A stretch of 64,000 bases of DNA from Ophiobolus disseminans (Eukaryota > Ascomycota > Dothideomycetes > Pleosporales > Phaeosphaeriaceae). Made by a program: the position numbers and the translations under genes. Positions 33,359-44,164 of the stretch are shown here, in pieces (positions within the stretch are counted from its first letter, which is position 1; every line of letters begins with the position of its first letter). The stretch is from the NCBI GenBank assembly GCA_010093685.1, contig MU006244.1, positions 62,001-126,000 on the forward strand, read 5' to 3'. The notes beneath the pieces were generated by a model. That model had not been told where the DNA came from. It made no database searches and saw only the letters and a program-made list of their open reading frames with translations.

Positions 33359-34165
33359 TGAGCATTTCTGTGCTTGTTCGGACTACTTCAGGCAGAAGGA
33401 GAGCCGGCGCGAGTGAATGCGCAGGCTGGAGCACGGTGCAGCTGCGTGATGGCGCTGCTAGCAGACGTGGAGATGATCGCTGTCTCGGGGGTCACGTCGG
33501 GCTAGCCTGCGGGCCAGGTATCGCGTCCACAGGTAAACAATGCAGTACAACAACAACAACAATACTGTGGCTGGAGGTGCAGCGAGAGGGATGCGCGATG
33601 AAGTCAGTATCACCCAAAACGTGTCTCTCGGGACGTTCAAACGGTCCGCCCATGGCCCACCATCCCAGACACCGAACGTTTATGCGAACCTAATCTTCCC
33701 TAGCCCCCCTGGTTGTCTTGCTCATTCAATCTCAAACGCCACTCCGAGTCGTGCAATCTCCAGTAGGGCCCTGGAACTCGTATCTTAATAACGGTTCTTT
33801 AAGGCCGTGCATCTCCAACATCTAGACAAGTTTGACTCGAGTTGTGCTTGTGCAGTGAACAATTGGCTTCGTTCTCTAGAGTTTTCCACTCCTAAATCGC
33901 CTTGCGATGATATTACCATACTGATTATCCTCTAGCTCATGTGATGAAGTTCACAGCCGTCTCTTCCCGATCATCACCTGTGGAATGCGTTCCACCTCCC
34001 TTCGTGCCTTATCGATAGGATTGGCGTCATCGGTCCGGGCATTGGCATCAGCTAGCTTCCCACGTGCCTCCCTCTCTTCTTCCCCCAACACCCGTACATC
34101 TCATTGAACGCCATCACTAAACTCTTTCTTTGCGCCCCTCATTTCTCACTTTTTCTCTCACACAG
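33359..34165. other. Intergenic upstream of KAR9
   Basis: About 800 bp: KAR9 promoter and 3' side of array copy A. A 60-codon minus frame (33640-33458) encodes a hydrophobic segment, ATVLLLLLYCIVYLW, followed by RYLARRLARR. It might be a small membrane peptide, but nothing else supports it. A pyrimidine-rich block lies at about 34073-34160. Confidence 0.4.
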
Positions 34166-34642
34166 TCACGGTGACATCTGTTCCTGCCTCATCACCATCG
34201 GACCACGCCTGGTACGCACCAACGATGAATAACTGTTTTGCTGGTATCGCCTTGCGTTAGCCATGTCGACCCAACCCGATCCATCAGATACACGTACTAA
34301 GGTGAATTCTACGTCTGCAAGCAACATCAGCAGAGCGCGTATATCACTACAGCCGACAGACACTGCCACCACGTACCTTTTGAAGTTACCCGCGATGACC
34401 GAGTCCTACGAATCAACATCCTCAAACCCGTTGGATGTTTCCATGCCAGTCCTGCGCCGTATAGTATGATCATGATGAAGATTGTAGCCAAGGCGAAAAC
34501 TGCTTCTTTCGAACATGAAGAGCTAGTGCTAGGCTCGGAAGCCACATCGGTGTCTGAAATGGTCAGCGCAAGAGTCAATTGACCAAATCCTCGAGCTCGT
34601 TTTTGTTTCCAAACCAGTTTGGAAACCATACGTACCATTCAT
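34166..34642 (-). CDS. Tandem-array small single-pass membrane protein, copy A
   Basis: First of five head-to-tail paralogues of a family I cannot name. Exons are 34642-34636, 34553-34377 and 34314-34166, giving 110 residues; both introns are phase 1. The first exon is seven bases (ATG AAY G). A Ser/Thr-rich N-terminus precedes SKEAVFALATIFIMIIL, the membrane segment (about 18-40), then basic residues and a tail with GWVDMANARRYQQNSY and RTRRGP near the C-terminus. Unlike copies B, C and E, the motif tryptophan before SKEA is cysteine. The codon aligned with the start of those copies is TTG; the ATG two codons later is used, as in copy D. The N-out or N-in topology is not certain. The function is unknown. 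Confidence 0.72.
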
Positions 34643-35941
34643 TGCCAATACTGGGGCTGCGTTTCTCAGCAATCGTTTACAGCCGGGATTCACGCTCCAG
34701 AGCGTCGTAATTGAATTCCCTTGAAAACTTGAGCCTTTTTCAAGAGAGGAGTATGCTTGGAGCTTACACGTTCCAGACAAGAGTTATAGTGACAGAGTAG
34801 GCTGAGTCTGAACAGGCAAGCCTTTGTACCGAAAATCGAGTGGAGTGGTGTGCCCTCACGTACGTATATGTACCGCAGGCTGGCTCGCTTAGCCAGGGAA
34901 CACCAAAGGATTTCTACTGGAGTCAGGCAGGTCTGGTCTCTGATTGACTGGTTTCTCCTGGTTGGCGTTCGGATGACGGAGTTGTACGTGGATTCGAAGC
35001 GATAACGGGGAAGTGGGGAGGGTGACGAGACGAGCTCGTTTGATTCTTGGTCGTGACCGCTCGGGCTTCACATGCCAATCGATGCTCAAGCCTTTTTCCA
35101 GTCGGGCTGCAGGAAACTGTACTCTCTAGTACACCAGTACTGCAGTACAGGAGATGGAATAGAAGGGAGAATGCTCGCTTCGTATGCTAGCGTCTGGCAA
35201 GGCTACGATGAGAAAATAAATGGTCGACAGCAAGGTAACCAGAAACAAACTGAAAGAGCGGAGTGGATTGTGAACCACGGTAAGCAAGAGGAGCAGGAAA
35301 ACTATAGGACATCGCTGTCTACCTAGGTACCCCCCACTCCCGCCTAGCCTTGGCAGGAGTTTGTTTTTGTTAGAGGCTGAGAGAGCGAACTGACGCTGCT
35401 CGCAGTGCTCGGGCCATGTTCTGCAGCGGTGCGCCCCCTCCGACGTCTCATTCGTTACAGAAACCGTAGGGCTGGATGTGCATGTGCCAATTGAAACGAC
35501 AACGACGATGGCGCCGCCAGTGGGGCAGTCTGGTGCTACATGCTCTTACCGTCTTGGGGCATTTGGGGCCTTTGGCGATGCGTATGCCGGCCTCAGCTCA
35601 ACAGCTCGGGAATGTTGGGGGTCTTCCGTTCACGAACAGATTCCCCTCTTGCCACGTCTTCGGAGTCAATGCGATTTTCAAAAGGAAGAAAGGTCGCGCT
35701 CGGTGTCTCAATCTTTGGCACTACCATTCCCTTGCGCCATTTCAAAGCCTTCGCGCCTTGCGCCTCTTCGAACTGTGTTGGGAAAGCATTCTCAATTGAT
35801 CATGCGTATCGCTACTAACGTTCTAACAATGTGATAGAAACAGCTGAATGTATGATCGCACATACAATCGTCACTCAACCCGAAAAGCTATCGCATGGCG
35901 GTTGGGAAATGCAATTTCAGATCACACGCAATTCTCGAATA
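34643..35941. other. Spacer between array copies A and B
   Basis: About 1.3 kb. Contains the copy A promoter. Plus-strand frames here (35072-35326, 35476-35834) have no family support. An in-frame upstream extension of copy A to 34780 exists but lacks counterparts in the other copies. Confidence 0.45.
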
Positions 35942-36431
35942 TCACCACTCGCTTCGCCAAGGTTGAGGGCCGCGCCTCGTCCGTATCATGGACGTATACG
36001 TCCTTTGCTGCGATTGACGCACAACATCCATCCCCACCCAATCCGGTGTACTAGAGCTGCGGTGAGCGGGCAACAACTCGCCGTCTATCTGCATCAGTTT
36101 TGATGTTGTGAGGCTATCCAGGCCTACGTACCCGCCTGCATCGCGTCTGACCACAACCACTCAAGTGTCCGGATCTTTGAGGAACGTCGTCGGTATTTGC
36201 AAAGCAAACTTGCGCTGGAGAGAAGCACCATTATGAAGATGGTGGCACAGACGAAGATGGCTTCCTTCGACCATTGTTTCTCTGCCTCGGAGGAAGCTGG
36301 AGGAGATGTGCCTTAACATGGTTAACGGTACGTCATCAAACAATTGTATCAAGCATGAGTGGATAACATCTTGACAGTGTTCTAGTCAGTAGGCAGAGTG
36401 AGAAGAGTTGGAACATACTATTATGCGCCAT
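35942..36431 (-). CDS. Tandem-array small single-pass membrane protein, copy B
   Basis: Second array member, 111 residues. Exons are 36431-36419, 36311-36132 and 36084-35942; both introns are phase 1 (GTATGT to TTAAG, GTACGT to GATAG). The second acceptor is set by the paralogues: a CAG three bases away from the usual place would bring an early stop. The protein starts MAHN, then shows STSPPASS, KQWSKEAIFVCATIFIMVLL as the motif plus membrane segment, LLCKYRRRS as the positive stop-transfer flank, and the tail DWVGMDVVRQSQQRTYTSM followed by IRTRRGP. No signal peptide precedes the TM, so a signal-anchor type is likely. The gene is clearly coding by comparison with copies C and E. The function is unknown. 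Confidence 0.75.
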
Positions 36432-37781
36432 GGCTCAGGGCAAGCGTGAAATGCTTCCAAAGAGTGTACAAGATTTCCACACACGAGCAATTCCGAAAAT
36501 CAGGACAGCTGAAGACTTGAAGTATGATGATATAGGGAAAAGTAGGTTCAGCGAAACACAAACTTATGCCTTCTGCGACTGAGTTCAGTTTTTGCACAGC
36601 CAATCGCTGCGGAGCAAAGCTTTGACGCAGCGGCCGCTCTGGCGCTACCGAAACACACGCCCAATGACAGATTGGTAAAAACGCCACCTTTTCTCCACCG
36701 TAAGCCATATGTCCGAAGGAGTGAAGCATCCTCGTGGATGGGTCAAGGCCTAGTATACAAGACTGGACGAGGCTACACATGCCACGCTAGATGGCATCAT
36801 GATGAGTACCATCCTTGGCAAAAGGAAAATTGTCAAATATTTCGTACATAAAATTGTGCAGATGATGCGGATATTGAGCTTATAAAAACTAAGAGCGAGT
36901 CGGGAGGGCACGGGTTTCAGGCGCCCCGGCACTCTGCGCAATTACACAGATATATCTGGAAGCGATCACAAGCTTATTGCCTGCACCCTAACCATCATGC
37001 AGGGCTGGCTCACGGGGCTATGCAAAGACTCGACAAATGAGAGGTATGTTGCTGTGTATGGACAAAAGTAAATCTACATTAACCAACGTCGCAACCATTG
37101 TATTTGCCAAGAATTGAAGAAAAGGACTGATCGTGGGAGGCAGCACTTGAAGATGACCGCGGAGTATTTATATGTACCAAGTACTTTGCGGATGGGGGCT
37201 ATGCTCGCGAACATCTCTTGAGCCCCCTAGGTCAAGCGTGGTGATACACGCCGAATCGGGTGTAACTACTGTGGCCTGCTCATGGTCTTGCCCACCTGGT
37301 CAGCCCGTCAATCGTGCCAACGCGGCCAACGAGGCCAGAACCTGGGAAGCAGCCTCATCATCGTATGGACCTTGTGCAAGCGCACATCGCACGAGCTCCA
37401 CTTGCTTAAACACCCGTGTACGCTCTTAAATAGCGAGCGCGGAAGCCTCAGGCGAGGCTTCACGAGTCTCTCTGTTCTCGTTATTGCGGCGAACACAAAC
37501 ATGACTCAGCATGAGGTTCCTCAAGCTTGGAATATTGAAAAGATGTCCGCTCTTTGTGTTGTACTCGAGAAGATAGTCGCTACTTCGTTGTAGTGCTTTC
37601 TGTTGTAATTCTTCTTGGTAGGACCGGAGTCTCAAGTCTCTCTGGTGGCTTCGGATTCAAGATTGCAGTCAATCCATGTTCATCTCTGGCTTTCTCTTCA
37701 ATACGGCCTTCCATACCGTGCGTCCAGTAATGCGCACGAGGATCCTGAGATCCATGTCTTCTTATGGGAGAGTAAACTTCG
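36432..37781. other. Spacer between array copies B and C
   Basis: About 1.35 kb with the copy B promoter and no further member of the family. Short frames at 37172-37593 (+) and 37426-37635 (-) have no support. Confidence 0.45.
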
Positions 37782-38256
37782 TCAAATTCGTGCCAGCACA
37801 TTGGAGCGTCCCGACAACGCCCGGCGACTCGGGCCACGCTTCGTTCGAAGCATTGTTGTGTAAGAGTGTTGCTGGAATCGCCTTGCGTCTGCAATATCAA
37901 CCCAATTAATTTTACGAGCGTATGAAGGTAGTGTAACCATCTCAAGATCTATGTAATTATATTAGCTCAGTCAGTTTGGTCAAGCCCAAGATGTTGAACT
38001 CTTACCTTCAGGAAACGCCCCAATAGAGCCAGGGGCATATGTCGACAGCCTCCTTCGACGTTTCAAGAAGAGGCCGAAGCTTGAGAAAAGCATCATGATG
38101 AATATAGTTGCCAGGGAGATGATGGCTTCCTTGGACCATGAGGGGCTGGAATTGGGAATAGAGCTGGGGTAGGTGTCTTTGAATGTGAGCATATCGTGAT
38201 GAAAGTCATTCACATTGTGAGCGAAGCGGGGTAGAAGACATACTATTTGTCGCCAT
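37782..38256 (-). CDS. Tandem-array small single-pass membrane protein, copy C
   Basis: Third array member, 116 residues. Exons are 38256-38244, 38176-38006 and 37948-37782, phase 1 introns (GTATGT to CAAAG, GTAAGA to CATAG). It starts MATN, followed by a short Ser/Pro-rich stretch, PSWSKEAIISLATIFIM, the membrane segment, then a strong basic flank LKRRRRLS. The exon 2/3 joint gives EDLEMV, parallel to EDLELA in copy E. The tail is NWVDIADARRFQQHSY and then LRTKRGP. It is the best preserved example together with copy E. Its introns and phases match those of the other four, so the array arose by duplication of a complete gene with introns. Confidence 0.76.
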
Positions 38257-39477
38257 GACTAAGTGGTGTTATTCATGGAGCTGCAGATATAGAAGGTATG
38301 TGAGGAGTGACGGTATGCTGTAAGGTCTAAGGGACAGCAAGATAGTGCAACGGCCACGAGCAATAAGGGACTTTTGAGGAAGAGAATGATAAAGTCAAGA
38401 GAAAGACGTAAACAAGACTGCCTATGATGATTGTCAGGCTTGGTTTCACTTCAAAACGAAGAATTGGTGAAATTGCGAAGGTAAAGACGCAGCGCGCGAT
38501 AACGGCACAGCGTGATAAAGGCCCCGGGTACATTGGGGCGAGATGAAGATTTGGAAGGAGCCAGCGCAAGATGGGCATAGCAGCTCGATGATGGGTGGCG
38601 TATCTCTGAGGCACTTTACACCAATAATGGCGGGGGCAGGAGGCTTCCCGGCTTACCCAGTCTTTGTGAGGCGGTGCTTGCTTTAGGTGCAGGGGTACAG
38701 TGCAGCTGCATCGCGCGTCAGAAAACCTTGGAATCCTCGAAGGCTGCAAACGAGATGGGCAGCACGTCCGGGCTGTGGCACAGCTGTTGTTGGGTAATCC
38801 ATGGGAGATGCAGGAGTTCTCCTACCGTGTCGCTGGGTCCAGCTACATCGTGCATCAGAAATTCCTCGTAGCTACAAGCTGCAAACGAAATGGGCAGCAG
38901 GGTGTCGCAGGTTCATGCATTCAGACGTGGGAAGGTACCGGTAGGCGTGTGCTTAACCCCGCTATTGTTGCGTTAGTGGTTAAACCAAATCGCGACGCTC
39001 GTCTGGCTTGCCTTGGTTGATACAAAGCGAATCGATCAGAACGAGAACTTTCCATAAACTTTTTCTTCACTATGATACAAAAGTTGACCGGGTATCGCGA
39101 TCTTCAAGCTTCGATGCGTCTGCACCCCTGAGAACGCCACTTCCGTATTCTACATCAGCCTCCCCAGGTCTCTGTTCACCCACGGATATCGTAGAACCTC
39201 ACGTTCAACTTCCGACGTCTTCGTACTGTCGATATCTGCCGTTCCAATGTCGACAGTAACATGGTCGTTGCCGACCGAGGTACTGCAACGCCGCGCGTAC
39301 TTAATCCATCTTTCCAACTGGGCAGCCCGCGAACATAACCATAAGAACACATCGACCTGCTTCCAGTAAAGCTGTCTTCACTCCGAATGAGTCGCCGTTC
39401 GGATTGAAGTAAGCTGTATGCCTGATATTGCCGAATAATTGTCGACAAAAGATGCTTCGTAGCTCGCACGGCTCACA
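38257..39477. other. Spacer between array copies C and D
   Basis: About 1.2 kb. Has the copy C promoter, with pyrimidine-rich stretches on the minus strand, and a short direct repeat (38743-38764 and 38878-38899). A minus frame at 38749-38327 has two hydrophobic stretches but no start or family support. Confidence 0.45.
38743..38899. repeat. Short direct repeat pair, 135 bp apart
   Basis: GCTGCAAACGAGATGGGCAG at 38743 recurs as GCTGCAAACGAAATGGGCAG at 38878, with weaker similarity in the sequence just upstream of each. This suggests a decayed tandem duplication of about 135 bp. Confidence 0.6.
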
Positions 39478-39951
39478 TCATCTCACCCCTCTAACTCGTG
39501 GATCACGCCGCATTCGAAGCAATGAAGTATATGTCTCCTGCTGATACCGACGAGCATTTGCAATATCCACCCAAATAAGGCCATTGCATCCATAAGTCAA
39601 GGATATGGTGCGTAAATCTGCTTGTGATCAGCAAGATGGAGCTTGTATCAACGTGTTGTCTTCCAATGTTCGTACCGCAATTTGTGATACGTGACGGCTT
39701 TCGCCAGAGAAAGATGCCACCATAGAGCTTTCCTCGATATTTGAAAACCAGGCTAATGGAGGAAAGAAACACCCTGATGAAAAGGCTTATGAAGGCGACG
39801 ATAGCTTCGTTGGACTACGTTGGCTTCTCTAGAGGTGTGCTCGGGATGGATGTATCTATCAACATGAGTCAACGATGGTTACAAACGTGGATATGCGACA
39901 GGAACTGGACGCTTTAAAGGACTTGCAGGACGTGAGGGTCTTACCGTTCAT
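39478..39951 (-). pseudogene. Tandem-array membrane protein, copy D, with nonsense mutation
   Basis: Fourth member. Exons align at 39951-39945, 39855-39676 and 39617-39478 with the same phase 1 joins; 108 codons if the stop is ignored. The first exon is ATG AAC G, like copy A. At 39815-39817 TAG replaces the TGG of the WSKEAI motif, directly before SNEAIVAFISLFIRVFL, so translation would end after 15 residues, before the membrane segment. The rest is open and well kept: LVFKYRGK, then IWVDIANARRYQQETY and LRMRRDP. TGG to TAG is a G-to-A change. The break is probably recent, because no other damage is visible. The splice sites look intact. Confidence 0.75.
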
Positions 39952-41599
39952 GTTCCTGAGACTTCAACGTCTCGCGACGCTTGTCCCGAGTAAAATGCGT
40001 GGGTCAAACAGTGGCCTAGATGGGCCAGGAGAAAAGAGTGAGAGATTACAGGAAGTTGTCAGAGAATCGTTGTTTGAAATACTGATTACGTTCAAGAATT
40101 CGCAGCAGAGTCGCCTGGATATAGGATGATTCCAAGAGACGGTGAAAAGGCGGGTGATTTTGGAGTACCGATGGTGTGGGCCGGGCGACGAAGCAACGAT
40201 GGGTGAGTGACGCACCTCGCACAAGAACAAGTTTCCAGGGGACCGTGTGCAACAATGTGCGATGCATCCGCCTTTATTCTTGTAAGGCTGTCCGGGGAGA
40301 TTTAGGATTGAATGCCTGGATGGCAAGGCAACGAGGATCCGATGTAGACCTGGTGACGGGCCCTGGATCTCCAGATCGGCCGCTGGACTTCGATGCCCGT
40401 TCGCGTGATATGACACAACGGTGAGACTGTTTCGACGTGCAAGCTGTTGTATTGCCAAATCATAAGCTGCCTCGAAGAACCAGTTGCTTCATGTTTGAGC
40501 GAAAACTCTGTCATCATGCGAGACGGACAGCAGGGGTCGGTCGCAAGAGCGGTATGTCTATCAATTCAAGTAAGCGATTCTATGTCGTGTTACCGTCGTC
40601 TCTGGTTGTAAGGGGAACTATTGGAACCGATACTGTAAAAACAGACGGCAGGTACGTACGTGCGTGACCGAGGGAGACACAGTGCTCGTATACCTGCTGC
40701 TGCGCACTTCAAGGCTCTTTATCTTTGTCAATTCACGGTTCTCCATCCCCAATCTACCCATAAATCAGCCCGAGATCCTCATGTTTTACGCCTCGTTCGA
40801 TGCCGGACGTCCCCAGACTAGCTCCAAGTGAGAGTGATGCTCATCTGCAGGTTGCCGTGACTATGCATTGAGCCCTGAATCACGGTGCAGGGGTGCGGGT
40901 TCGGTGCGTCTTGCTGTCGCCCTGTGTGTCCTGTGGGCAGCGTCCGTCGACGTCCAGGTTGTGGCGCAGCTTTACATGTTTCTCTGGACCCACCCGCATC
41001 GTGCGCCCGAGACAATCCCAGGGCTCTTGATACGTCGAGGGATGCGGAGACAAAGACATTGAGTGACCCATTATTTTCTAGTCTTCTCGACAGAATAAGC
41101 AGTTGGAGGTCGTGCTGGCCAGGATTCGTACGTGCAGGCACCCGTCAAACGGCTCAATGCTTGACCCCCTTTTTTTTAGCGCCAGCTTGCGTCGGAACCT
41201 CGACGCGGAGACGCCTCATCTTCAATCTTTTCGTCCACTCATCATCACTGGAGTTACCCGCATCCACGCTCACCGTTTTGTACATCGAGTTGTTGTTCAC
41301 AGTGACTTCCCGAAACCTTCATATTGCTCGTCTAGGTATGAAGACCTATAAAGTGGGTTTCCAACACGCTACTCTTGGATGCAGCTCGTTGTCACGCCTT
41401 GCTTTGTGTTTTCAAGCTTCTGAGCTTGGTACGTTTGCATTGACCTTATCAAGATTTTCCTATTTCCTCTTTCTTCTCAAAGATCTCACATCTCGAATGC
41501 TGTTTTCATTTACTCTCATATATTCCAGTATTGTACAGATCATGACTTCATTCCCGCCGGTCTCCGTCCAAAAGAAACAAGCTACGATTAAACTACTTC
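39952..41599. other. Spacer between array copies D and E
   Basis: About 1.65 kb, the longest spacer. A 307-codon plus frame (40885-41808) overlaps the coding exon of copy E on the other strand and lacks any domain, so it is treated as chance. A run of T lies at about 41168-41177. Confidence 0.45.
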
Positions 41600-42085
41600 T
41601 TAATAGAAAGACACTTCACTCCACAATCTCGCGCTACTCCTCGGACCGCGTCTCGTCCGCACGATCGATGTGTACGTTCGTTGCTGATACCGTCTCACAT
41701 CCTCGATGTCAACCCAACCACAAGAACTACTCGAAACGCTCTGCAGTGGTGCGAGCTCTAGATCTACACACGATTGTCAGTGTGAGTAGGTACGAGGCGC
41801 TTGTATAGGTACATACCTTCAGCAATCATGCTCGGTCGTCGGCGCCAGATGTAAGACAACGACAGTGCTCTCGACGGATACTTACAGAGGAGCCTCAGAC
41901 AGGAAAGAATGACCATGATGAAGATGGTGGCTAATGCTATAATGGCGTCTTTCGGCCATGAAGGATTGATGTTGGTGACCGGATCGTCAAATGTGCCTTT
42001 GCGATTCAGTACGATGAGCATGAAATGGGGCAGCAAGGTGCTGGTGAGTTACGACAAGAAGATGGATCATACCATTGGCAGCCAT
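41600..42085 (-). CDS. Tandem-array small single-pass membrane protein, copy E
   Basis: Fifth and most upstream member, 118 residues. Exons are 42085-42073, 41996-41817 and 41763-41600, both introns phase 1 (GTATGA to CAAAG, GTATGT to TGTAG). It starts MAAN, and the motif is PSWPKDAIIALATIFIM, a Pro/Asp variant of WSKEAI, followed by the membrane segment and RLLCKYPSR. Joint EDLELAPL, then GWVDIEDVRRYQQRTY and VRTRRGP. The C-terminal tail is basic and serine-rich. No other gene of the family is seen upstream (42.1-44.1 kb). The function is unknown; a surface or organelle membrane role with a cytosolic conserved tail is only a guess. Confidence 0.76.
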
Positions 42086-44164
42086 GATGGATAAGATGCG
42101 CTTGACAACTTGGAGACTTTTGTTGGCTGGCGTACAGAGTCAGTATATTGTAGAGCATCCACTGTCCAGCACTACAGCGTTTGGTTTAGACCGAGGCTCG
42201 ATCGTAAGCAGGGATGCCGGAGCTAATGGCGCTATAAAAAGCTTGGTAGTCGTGGTCGTCCGTTGCGTTCTGGAAAATCAACAACAGGATCCGATGATGA
42301 TAGAGCTCCAGAATCTACAAAACAAATAAATCGCAGAATGGCTTGTTCTAGGATTGTATGTATGCCTTCCTTCCTTGGCCGACTTAGCGCGTTGTATGAA
42401 CCTCGGGCGTCGATCGCGTGGCGGTTGCAATGTTTGGTAGCGGAACCAAGGGTACCAGGCGTAGTAAGATACTGAGAGGAGGATGCGAATATAATGAGTT
42501 ATAGTATGGATACTGACGTGAACTTGACACAGAGAAGCCGCACGCGTTAAAAACGAGTTGAAGAACTGGTTATAAAGGCCTATAAAGAGGACTCGGAATT
42601 GCAACATGTAGTAAACCACACCGGCCTGCCAAGATGATGCAGGTGGTGGAGTGATTGACCGCATTCTGATTACCTACCTTGACCCTGACGGCTGACGGCA
42701 CACTAACCTACTACGGCGACCTGCATCCGCATCATACTTGCCGAGCCTTCCCTAAATTGATTAAAAACGAGCTATCACTATAAGCGCTGGATCAGAGAAC
42801 TCGGGAGTAAACAAATGTGGAGGACAAAGGCATAGCGATCGATATCCCATTGGTCGCGTCTCTAGCTGCAGCAGCGAGGGAGTGTTAATAACCACCCCCG
42901 CACCATAAGCGGGTAACAGCCACCCCCATAAGTGCCATCCAGCCAACCTTGCCTCATCTCACACCACATATGAGTGGCTAGCTTATGGGGGTGGTTGTTA
43001 ACCATTCTCCTGCAATGAGGCTTAACTTCTACCGCGACTACCAAGTTGCATACCTATGTAGTCTCCTCCTTGGTGAAGTCATCGCAATCGTTCAAGAACT
43101 CCCTTACCAGCGACTTTCGGACAACTTTCAGCTCAGAATGTTGATTGGCGTTTCCAAGATATTCGCTCCCACCGCTTCCTTCGATGCGTAAGGCGTGTCC
43201 CTTCCAAGGTTGGGCACCTATTTCTGTCACGCCGTGAAACGCGGCAACAGAGAGCGTGGTCCGTAACTCACCGGAAACCTTGCAAGGCCATTGGTCAAAG
43301 CCACAGCACAATCTACGCGTGGCGGCCATGTGCCGGGTCGACGGTGACGTACCGTGCCTCTTTCAGGCTTACCACTATCTACCGTAAGGACTCGTGTTAT
43401 AGAACCATCTCCACTTCGTCTCGCTGAAGAGCTAGTTGACTCGTAATACCTTAGATGGATCGTGCGGTGGATCTTTGAGCCAGTTAACGTTCGGCGAGAA
43501 AACATGGAGTTCAAGGTTGGTTTTACAACACGAGGTCCTTACAGTAATTCCGCTCTCCCTCTCTTCAGCCTTGCGTCAACTTCCCGCTTTCCCCAAACTT
43601 GCTCCTACACCGTCAACTTCCCGCTAAACCCAATCTGCATAACGAAACAGAAAAACATTACTAATCGAGACGTCGAAGAAATCGAGAAGATTTACTCATA
43701 ATATTCCTTCCTAACCTAGATATACCCTCATCTCACCCTCACAGCATCTCCAATCCCTCCCCCATCCCCTCAAATTGCCCGCCTCACACATCCTCTCTCA
43801 AAGGCATGCTCAGCCATACAAAAAGAAACGGACATCCAAATTTCAGCCCATCCGAACCTTCCCAGCGGGCAGGTAACCAAAAAGCAGCTCCAAGCGCACC
43901 AATATCCTCAAGACATTATCGAACAGTGTAAAAGGTGTGTTTCCGCCCCATCAACCGCTCAAGAGCAGTCCTAAAAGGCCTTCGGGGTATAAGCAGTGAA
44001 GTAAAGTAAGAGACACCAGGCGCAAGCCTATGCCTTGGAGAAGAGAATCGAATCAAGTAGGTATTTGTTCAAACACAGATAGTAAGGAAATTATTGGCAC
44101 ATAGGAAAAAGGAGTAATAGCAGTGGCTTTGACGTTCCTCATGAAGACCCGCTGGCGGGTGGGC
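42086..44164. other. Intergenic with an inverted repeat
   Basis: About 2.1 kb. Contains the copy E promoter and a nested inverted repeat at 42890-42999. Minus frames 42664-42278 and 43514-43227 lack support. 43690-44160 probably holds the 3' UTR of the SH3 gene. Confidence 0.5.
42890..42999. repeat. Nested inverted repeat (possible MITE remnant or hairpin)
   Basis: Arm 42915-42932 (contains CCACCCCCATAAG) and arm 42982-42999 (CTTATGGGGGTGG...) are complementary in 17 of 18 positions, with a 49-base spacer. A second arm at about 42890-42905 (AACCACCCCC preceded by GTTAAT) pairs nearly as well with the same right arm. Confidence 0.75.

Noticed and set aside
32345..33416. Long plus-strand frames opposite KAR9
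   Set aside because: Shadows of the KAR9 coding strand; Gly/Val/Ser-rich without domain.
33458..33640. 60-codon small membrane peptide frame
   Set aside because: One hydrophobic run but no conservation evidence, and it lies in the KAR9 upstream region; left as a note only.
40885..41808. 307-codon plus-strand open frame
   Set aside because: Overlaps the coding third exon of array copy E on the other strand and has no protein-family pattern; probably a chance frame.
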